A DNA stretch of 10,777 nt from DATDRS01 sp035291605 (GTDB lineage: Bacteria; Chloroflexota; Anaerolineae; Anaerolineales; UBA6663), in contig DATDRS010000029.1 of the NCBI GenBank assembly GCA_035291605.1, positions 1-10,777 on the forward strand. The letters run 5' to 3'. Each line of letters begins with the position of its first letter. Within the stretch, counting starts at the first letter, position 1. The translations under genes and the position numbers were made by a program. Positions 7,121-10,777 of the stretch are shown here, in pieces. A model generated the notes under the pieces. That model made no database searches, was not told the DNA's origin, and saw only the letters and a program-made list of their open reading frames with translations.

Positions 7121-7618
7121 TTGTCAAACGTCGTCGTTCGCAAACTCGATCTTGCCGGAAATGAAGTCCTGGCCTATGAGGGCAGACTCGTCGCCCGCAC
7201 GCCGACCTCGGCGACGATCGAGGCTTTCTTTAGCCGTTACGACCGCCTCGAACCGGGCTACACCGTTTTCGAGCGCGGCGACCGTTTCGTCGAATTCTTC
7301 TTCTCCGACCGCTGGTACAACATCTTTGAGGTCCACGCCGCCGGCACGGACGAGCTGCGCGGCTGGTACTGCAACATCACGCGCCCCGCCCTGATCGAAG
7401 AGGGCCGGGTGAGCGCGGTGGACCTGGCGTTAGATGTGTGGATCAGCCCGGAGGGAAAAACGCTCGTGCTGGACGAGGAAGAATTCGCTGCTCTGCCCCT
7501 CACCCCGGAGGAGATCGCGCGCGCCCGCGCCGCCCTCGCGGAGCTGCTGGCCCTCGCCGCGCAGCGCGCCGGGCCGTTTATCCACTGGAAACACGCGGCG
7601 AGTTCCCGCCCAACCTAG
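7121..7618 (+). CDS. DUF402 domain protein, possible nucleotide phosphatase
   Basis: 165 residues from the TTG at 7121, which lies 6 bases after a GGGAGGG ribosome binding site; the frame is open from 7043, but the extra residues match nothing in the family. DUF402 signatures are present: DRFVEFFFSDRWYNIFEV, GWYCNITRP (about 80-88), DLALDVWISPEG (about 101-112) and LDEEEFAALPLTPEE (about 117-131). The conserved acidic residues are metal ligands in characterised relatives, which include nucleoside di/triphosphatases (Staphylococcus aureus Ntdp) and FomD, which hydrolyses CMP-linked phosphonates. Which substrate this one uses cannot be told. It lies 79 bases after thiQ with no clear promoter between, so it may be the last gene of the thiamine operon; TPP-related hydrolysis is an idea without direct support. 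Confidence 0.85.
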   Translation: MSNVVVRKLDLAGNEVLAYEGRLVARTPTSATIEAFFSRYDRLEPGYTVFERGDRFVEFFFSDRWYNIFEVHAAGTDELRGWYCNITRPALIEEGRVSAVDLALDVWISPEGKTLVLDEEEFAALPLTPEEIARARAALAELLALAAQRAGPFIHWKHAASSRPT

Positions 7619-7631
7619 ACGAGCCGAAAAG

Positions 7632-7664
7632 AGGACCCCGGTTTCCAGGAGAAACCGGGGTCCT
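7632..7664. terminator. Perfect 14-bp stem-loop between converging genes
   Basis: AGGACCCCGGTTTC (7632-7645) and GAAACCGGGGTCCT (7651-7664) pair perfectly around CAGGA. It begins 14 bases after the DUF402 stop, between genes that converge, so it could stop transcription from both sides. There is no T-run on either strand, so it may instead be a dispersed palindromic repeat. The remaining 80 bases up to 7746 show nothing I can name. Confidence 0.55.
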
Positions 7665-7746
7665 GAACATAGGCCTGTCGCAGACTGCCTCCTGAGTGAA
7701 GGCGAAGGACGAAGGATACGTCATTGGATTTGAACGCGGGAATTCG

Positions 7747-7965
7747 TCAGAGCCACTGCGCCCAGAACCATAATCCGGAAAGCGGGATGGGACACTCTGG
7801 GGCCTCGATCCCGAAGAAGACATCGCCGCAGTTCCAGCCCAAATACAGCAGGACCGCTGCAAAGCAGCCGCAGCATAACAAAAGCGCGGCGGCGACCACC
7901 GCAATCGTGATATTACGTCGGCGGTTCGATCCGCTGGACGGCGTCGTGCTTGGCAAATCCGTCAT
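7747..7965 (-). CDS. Small Cys-rich single-pass membrane protein, unknown function
   Basis: 72 residues. The ATG (7965-7963) is preceded by AGGAG (7976-7972 on the minus strand), supporting a real gene. A hydrophilic Ser/Thr/Pro N-terminus ends in RRR at 15-17, then one strongly hydrophobic helix (about 19-42) contains three Cys in CCGC (31-34). The outer part has two more Cys (WNCGDVFFG and APECPIPL) and ends WFWAQWL. The RRR before the helix predicts N-terminus inside and C-terminus outside. I do not recognise a named family; similar short proteins seem familiar from Anaerolineae. Metal binding or disulfide formation is possible but not shown. Confidence 0.7.
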   Translation of the reverse strand: MTDLPSTTPSSGSNRRRNITIAVVAAALLLCCGCFAAVLLYLGWNCGDVFFGIEAPECPIPLSGLWFWAQWL

Positions 7966-8060
7966 AGAAAGACTCCTGAAGACTTCTGTTCGCCGCTCCG
8001 AGGACGTGGCGTGAAGACTTGACGATGCGCGGCGCCAGAGCGCAATGGTTTGGGATCAGC

Positions 8061-8633
8061 TCAGCGGGCGGGCGCCGGGCGGCGCCGGCTCTGCCACAAC
8101 AGCCAGACGATGAACGCTGTGATCACGATCACCGCGCCGGTGAGCAACACCGGCACAACGATGGCGAGGATGGAAATGACGGCGGCGATCACGTCTTCGG
8201 CCAGGCTGACAAATGGATTGGCCGCGCCCCCCGTGGTCGCCGTCACCGCCGGGCGCAGGAGGACGCTCTTCGCCGCGTGCACCGTCCCGGCGGCGAACAG
8301 CCCCAGGACTAACGCCACCGCCGGATGGATGTCCGAGATCACGCGCGCGCTGGCGGCGAAGAGGATCGCGCCGGCCGTCGGGCGGACGAAGGTCTGGACG
8401 GCGTCGTTGAAGTGGTTCACGGCGGGAATTTTGTCGGCGAAAAACTCGACCAGCAGCAGGACGACGAGCACGCCGATCACCCACGGGTTCTCCAGCGTGT
8501 CCCACGGGGATTTGAGTTCAATCAGGCTGGTGTAGCGCGCGGCCAGCGCCACGACCAGCAGTGGAAGATAGGCGTTCAGCCCGGCGCTGCCGGAAAGGCC
8601 GAACGCTGCAAGGATACCGGTTAATGCGTCCAT
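8061..8633 (-). CDS. DUF4126 family membrane protein
   Basis: 190 residues from the ATG at 8633-8631, which follows GGAGG (8645-8641) at 7 bases; the frame runs further upstream, but into unrelated basic sequence overlapping the DUF2085 gene. The N-terminus MDALTGILAAFGLSGSAGLNAYLPLL is the typical DUF4126 opening. About five hydrophobic segments follow, with the conserved middle part FFADKIPAVNHFNDAVQTFVRP and a short basic tail (RRRPAPAR). The family has no settled function; it is a small integral membrane protein of the cytoplasmic membrane. It lies 14 bases after the DUF2085 gene, so the two are probably co-transcribed. Confidence 0.88.
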   Translation of the reverse strand: MDALTGILAAFGLSGSAGLNAYLPLLVVALAARYTSLIELKSPWDTLENPWVIGVLVVLLLVEFFADKIPAVNHFNDAVQTFVRPTAGAILFAASARVISDIHPAVALVLGLFAAGTVHAAKSVLLRPAVTATTGGAANPFVSLAEDVIAAVISILAIVVPVLLTGAVIVITAFIVWLLWQSRRRPAPAR

Positions 8634-8647
8634 ATTCCTGCCTCCTC

Positions 8648-9478
8648 TCAACCGGGGAAGGGAAACCCTCCCCAACTCTGGAAAACGGCGAAACGCGCGG
8701 CGTCCACGACGCCGATTTGCAGCATCGCCAGCGTGAACCCGGCCAACACCGGGAGCGCCAGGCCGCCCCACCCCTCCACGCGATTGGTGCGGCGGGCAAG
8801 GATCAACACAACGGCCGTAAAAATGGCCGTCAGCAAGACCACCACCCCCACCGAACTCAGCAGGGCCAACGGGTAAAGGATAACCGGATTTTCTGTGAGC
8901 ACCAACCCGACGAGGCCCAGGCCGAGCAGGACCAGCCAGCCCAGTTCACGGAAACTCCCGATGATCGGGCGGTCTTCCCAGTTCTTCCAGACCGTCTGGT
9001 TGAAGACCGGGTAAATCAGCGCGCTGAGCGTGATGCCGTCGAGGACGCCGGTCGTCAGGCGCAGCCAGTTGCGCGGCTCGTAAAGGTGCGGCAAGTTGGG
9101 GAAGAAGGTCAGGTAGGAGTTGACGCCGTCCACGCCCATCGCGGCGATGAACCCGAAGAGGACGAGCAACACGCCCCGGCGCGGAAAGCCCCCTACGCGG
9201 GTCCGCCCCATCACGCCGAGGGTCGCCATCCCCATGAGCGCGCCGAGGTAGATCCCGGTGCACCGCGCGCAGAGTGGAAGTTGGCGGTCTCCGAGGTAGA
9301 ACGAATGACTCCCAATGCGGTGGCAAATCGCGTAGCCGACCGCATCGGCTTTGCCGAGCAGTCCGGACGGGGTGTTCAACAGCCAGGAGATGAAGACGAG
9401 CGCAGCCAATCCGGCGACCAGCAGGAGCAGGGTCCGGGAAGGGGAGGCCGAGGCGGGAAGGGCTTGAGTCTGATCCAT
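8648..9478 (-). CDS. DUF2085 family membrane protein
   Basis: 276 residues, ATG at 9478-9476. After a first membrane helix (about 16-34) comes the DUF2085 signature: ICHRIGSHSFYLGDRQLPLCARCTGIY (split: ICHRIGSHSFYLG at 51-63, then DRQLPLCARCTGIY at 64-77). Cys52, His53, Cys70 and Cys73 form a possible metal or redox site. Some six to seven further hydrophobic segments follow. DUF2085 proteins have about 120 residues in the core domain; this one carries extra C-terminal membrane helices (from about 150 on). Function is unknown. No clear ribosome binding site precedes the ATG, though a TATAAT lies upstream. It is the first gene of the minus-strand set. Confidence 0.87.
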   Translation of the reverse strand: MDQTQALPASASPSRTLLLLVAGLAALVFISWLLNTPSGLLGKADAVGYAICHRIGSHSFYLGDRQLPLCARCTGIYLGALMGMATLGVMGRTRVGGFPRRGVLLVLFGFIAAMGVDGVNSYLTFFPNLPHLYEPRNWLRLTTGVLDGITLSALIYPVFNQTVWKNWEDRPIIGSFRELGWLVLLGLGLVGLVLTENPVILYPLALLSSVGVVVLLTAIFTAVVLILARRTNRVEGWGGLALPVLAGFTLAMLQIGVVDAARFAVFQSWGGFPFPG

Positions 9479-9508
9479 TGATAGCTTACGGGCCGCGCAG
9501 GTGATTCG

Positions 9509-9514
9509 ATTATA
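9509..9514 (-). promoter_or_regulatory. Possible -10 box for the DUF2085 operon
   Basis: On the minus strand, TATAAT lies 9514-9509, giving a start near 9502 and a leader of about 24 bases before the ATG. No convincing -35 box lies at 16-18 bases, so this rests on the -10 match alone. Confidence 0.35.
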
Positions 9515-9588
9515 CTACGCCCGGCAACAAGGCAGGCTGCGCCGGTTGTACTATGCAGCGCATCAATCTAGCGATTCCACACCATGCT

Positions 9589-9632
9589 CCAGGCCCGCGT
9601 CCCCATGGGCGTTCGCGAGGACGTGGGCCTGG
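9589..9632. repeat. Inverted repeat in the gap before the tRNA gene
   Basis: CCAGGCCCGCGTCC (9589-9602) and GGACGTGGGCCTGG (9619-9632) pair at 13 positions plus one G/T wobble, with a 16-nt loop. No T-run follows. It lies in the otherwise empty stretch 9479-9666 between diverging genes, in which I see no coding sequence. Confidence 0.55.
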
Positions 9633-9666
9633 GACATTTGTGAATAATCACCAGGTATCAAATTGC

Positions 9667-9695
9667 TTGACAGTCCTGTATACGGCCTTTATAAT
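9667..9695 (+). promoter_or_regulatory. Consensus sigma70-type promoter of the split tRNA-Asn gene
   Basis: TTGACA (9667-9672) and TATAAT (9690-9695) with exactly 17 bases between: a perfect match to the housekeeping consensus. The start is expected near 9702, about five bases before tRNA position 1. Such a strong promoter fits a stable RNA gene. Confidence 0.92.
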
Positions 9696-9739
9696 CCCAA
9701 TCACGGTCCTCGATAGCTCAATCGGCAGAGCAACCGGCT

Positions 9740-10099
9740 GTGACGGACACATGCGAGTGGCACCTGTGTGGTAAGCCTCTCACGGGCCGCCAGCAACGCT
9801 TTTGCAGCCCAGAGTGCAAAAACAAGTTCTACGTTTCTCAACGCAGAAAAGCACTCAAAGCAATGGCTGTAAAGTACAAAGGCGGTCGTTGCGCTCTGTG
9901 TGGATATGACAAGTGCTTAGATGCTTTGTCTTTCCATCACACTGGCGACAAAGAGTTCGGGATTGGCTCAAAAGGCTATACCCGATCTTGGGAGAGGGTC
10001 CAGGCAGAACTAGATGAGTGTATCTTGGTCTGTCAGAACTGCCACGCAGAAATTCATGCTGGCTTGCATGACCCAGCAGCACTACTCGGTGACGAGTAG
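9740..10099 (+). CDS. HNH homing endonuclease encoded in the group I intron
   Basis: 119 residues. The N-terminal part has a zinc-finger-like set (Cys5, Cys10, Cys22, Cys26). The HNH nuclease follows: CALCGYDKC (51-59), FHHTGDKEF (65-73) and LVCQNCHAEIH (96-106), with Cys51/54 and Cys98/101 as the zinc ligands and His66/His67, Asn100 and His102/His106 as likely catalytic or metal residues. HNH enzymes of this kind cut intron-less alleles so the intron is copied in. The start is GTG 9740-9742, of which G and T are tRNA exon bases. Upstream in frame there is a TAA stop at 9692 and no ATG, GTG or TTG between; the next in-frame Met is residue 42, inside the protein, and would remove the first finger. 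No good ribosome binding site is visible (GCAGAG, about 10 bases upstream). Its base composition is clearly richer in A and T than its neighbours, suggesting transfer. Confidence 0.88.
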   Translation: MTDTCEWHLCGKPLTGRQQRFCSPECKNKFYVSQRRKALKAMAVKYKGGRCALCGYDKCLDALSFHHTGDKEFGIGSKGYTRSWERVQAELDECILVCQNCHAEIHAGLHDPAALLGDE

Positions 10100-10324
10100 C
10101 GAAAAATCGGGTGAATTCAGGGAACCCGCAGCATTTCGGGTGGCGGCAACCCTGAGCCAAGCCCGGCGAAGGGCAGTGGCAGTTGGTTTGCCACAGTAGC
10201 CGGGAAGGTGCAGAGACTAGGGATGAGGAGCCTACCCAATAAGTCCCACAGCGCCCGACATCCTGCGCGATTTTCGCACGGATGATGAGATAGTCCACCC
10301 CTCGCGGAAACGTGAGGACAAGTG
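9742..10324 (+). mobile_element. Group I intron (IC3-like) in the anticodon loop of tRNA-Asn
   Basis: 583 nt, from G9742 after exon U9741 to the terminal G10324. The catalytic core lies after the nuclease ORF. P1: exon GGCTGT ends in the U that wobbles with G10076 of guide GCAGC (10076-10080). P2: CTACTCG/CGAGTAG (10082-10088, 10093-10099). P element GAATTCAGGGAACC (10113-10126), Q element CCTGAGCCAAGCCC (about 10151-10164), P6 arm hairpin GTGGCA/TGCCAC (10176-10181, 10189-10194), R element GGTGCAGAGACTA (10207-10219), S element GAGATAGTCC (10287-10296), P9 CCTCGCG-GAAA-CGTGAGG (10300-10317). P, Q and R strongly resemble the tRNA-Leu(UAA) introns of cyanobacteria and plastids (subgroup IC3). 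P3 is only tentative: ATCGGGT (10106-10112) with ACCCAAT (10234-10240), one mismatch. Self-splicing is expected, not shown. Confidence 0.93.
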
Positions 10325-10373
10325 TAACCGGTGGGTTCCAGGTTCGAGTCCTGGTCGAGGAGCACGCAAATAG

Positions 10374-10406
10374 AACGGATGGGATAGGCCCATCCGTTTT
10401 ATTTTT
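10374..10406 (+). terminator. Intrinsic terminator of the tRNA-Asn gene
   Basis: AACGGATGGG (10374-10383) and CCCATCCGTT (10389-10398) form a perfect 10-bp stem with loop ATAGG, followed by TTATTTTT. It starts 12 bases after the last tRNA base. Promoter, tRNA and terminator thus form one closed unit. Confidence 0.93.
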
Positions 10407-10418
10407 CTAACGCTACAG

Positions 10419-10446
10419 TTGCGCGGATCCATGCTACGCTTACAAT
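10419..10446 (+). promoter_or_regulatory. Possible promoter of the right-edge membrane gene
   Basis: TTGCGC (10419-10424) and TACAAT (10441-10446) with 16 bases between. If used, transcription starts near 10453, after the first in-frame ATG (10445), so the ATG at 10484 would be the true start. Confidence 0.4.
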
Positions 10447-10483
10447 GGCGAGGCTGAGAAAACCTTCCAGATCGTCGGGCGAG

Positions 10484-10777
10484 ATGAAAAAATCTGCGAT
10501 TTATCTGGCTCTGACTCTGCCGGTGATTGGCCTCGGGTTGGCGGCTCTCTTCCCGCAGGCTGATCCGCCGCTGGCCGCGCCTCTCTTTCATTTTTACGTT
10601 GTCACCTTCACGACCTTTGCGGCCACCGTTGTGTCACTCTTCGTCACCATCTCGGTTGGCGAGACCGCCCTGCCCCGGCATTTATTGTTAGCCATCGCTT
10701 TTGCGTGGATGGGCGCCGTATTTTTCATTCATGGGGTCACTACCCCCGGCGCGGTCATTGAAAGCTTCCATCCCGCC
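10484..10777 (+). CDS. N-terminus of a multi-pass membrane protein, probably a signalling sensor (cut by the window)
   Basis: 98 residues are visible, open at the right edge. ATG 10484 begins MKKSAIYLALTLPVIGLG, a Lys-led hydrophobic helix; an in-frame ATG at 10445 would add 13 basic residues but overlaps the likely -10 box. Three hydrophobic segments are seen (about 4-23, 37-59 and 70-88), with HFYVVTFTTFAATVVSLFV and FIHGVTTPGAVIESFHPA. A similar HFY...HG(L/V)(A/T)TPG pattern occurs, as I recall, in membrane sensor regions ahead of adenylate/guanylate cyclase, GGDEF or histidine kinase domains in Chloroflexota and Actinobacteria. The output domain lies outside the window, so the function stays open. 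The gene starts about 80 bases after the tRNA terminator. Confidence 0.65.
   Translation, partial: MKKSAIYLALTLPVIGLGLAALFPQADPPLAAPLFHFYVVTFTTFAATVVSLFVTISVGETALPRHLLLAIAFAWMGAVFFIHGVTTPGAVIESFHPA

Larger units (their letters stand above)
9707..10362 (+). tRNA. tRNA-Asn(GUU), split by a group I intron (exons 9707-9741 and 10325-10362)
   Basis: Joining 9707-9741 to 10325-10362 gives a normal 73-nt tRNA. Acceptor stem TCCTCGA/TCGAGGA, D-arm GCTC/GAGC with an 8-nt loop, anticodon stem ACCGG/CCGGT, loop CTGTTAA, variable loop GGGTT, T-arm CCAGG/CCTGG with TTCGAGT. All stems are fully paired. The anticodon is GTT, reading Asn codons. The discriminator base is G (10362), and the whole body closely follows Escherichia coli tRNA-Asn. 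The CCA end is not encoded (CAC follows), so a CCA-adding enzyme is needed. The break lies between U35 and U36. If this is the only tRNA-Asn gene, the cell depends on splicing. Confidence 0.95.

Noticed and set aside
7042..7618. TTG at 7043 as start of the DUF402 gene.
   Set aside because: The first 26 residues come from the stem-loop region, and TTG 7121 has a well-placed GGGAGGG.
8634..8771. 46-residue N-terminal extension of the DUF4126 protein from an ATG at 8771.
   Set aside because: The extra sequence is basic and unrelated, overlaps the DUF2085 gene, and a good ribosome binding site precedes the ATG at 8633.
9855..10298. Minus-strand open frames across the intron.
   Set aside because: They run over the ribozyme core and antisense to the HNH motifs, with no recognisable domain.
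9740..10324. Splice sites shifted two bases upstream (exon end T9739, intron end G10322), giving loop CTTGTAA and a tRNA-Thr(UGU).
   Set aside because: The tRNA body and G73 match tRNA-Asn, and the guide GCAGC puts its G-U wobble at U9741, not U9739.
10431..10444. ATG at 10431 as start of the right-edge gene.
   Set aside because: It is out of frame with the membrane protein and lies between the likely -35 and -10 boxes.

Overview
The window is GC-rich, tightly packed bacterial chromosome. Gene content and style suggest an Anaerolineae-like member of the Chloroflexota: FtsH, an MscS channel with a cyclic-nucleotide domain, a TPP-riboswitch thiamine salvage operon, DUF402, DUF4126 and DUF2085 proteins, a small Cys-rich membrane protein and an HFYVVTF-type membrane sensor. 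The taxonomic call is inference from protein resemblance; no rRNA is present.

Layout. Positions 1-472 hold the 3' end of ftsH, followed by an inverted repeat and an intrinsic terminator. At 624-2132 lies an MscS-family channel fused to a cyclic-nucleotide-binding domain, predicted to be read from a nearly leaderless mRNA. At 2142-7041 lies a thiamine salvage operon: consensus-like promoter, TPP riboswitch, intrinsic terminator, a second hairpin that can cover the first ribosome binding site, then thiamine pyrophosphokinase and a ThiB-ThiP-ThiQ type ABC importer. The importer brings thiamine in, the kinase turns it into TPP, and TPP represses through the riboswitch. A DUF402 gene follows at 7121-7618 and ends at a long stem-loop. 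On the minus strand (7747-9478) are three membrane protein genes: DUF2085, DUF4126 and a 72-residue Cys-rich protein.

The most unusual part is 9667-10406: a tRNA-Asn(GUU) gene with a textbook promoter (TTGACA-17-TATAAT) and a strong terminator, whose anticodon loop is split between U35 and U36 by a 583-nt group I intron. The intron core resembles the IC3 introns of tRNA-Leu(UAA). The intron carries a 119-residue HNH endonuclease gene whose only plausible start codon (GTG, 9740-9742) is built from anticodon bases G34 and U35 plus the first intron base. Splicing therefore destroys the start codon. The ORF fills the loop of P1, and its last codons encode the guide sequence and the P2 hairpin. 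The AT-richer endonuclease looks imported.

The right edge (from about 10445 or 10484) holds the N-terminus of a multi-pass membrane protein, probably the sensor region of a signalling protein, cut off by the window.
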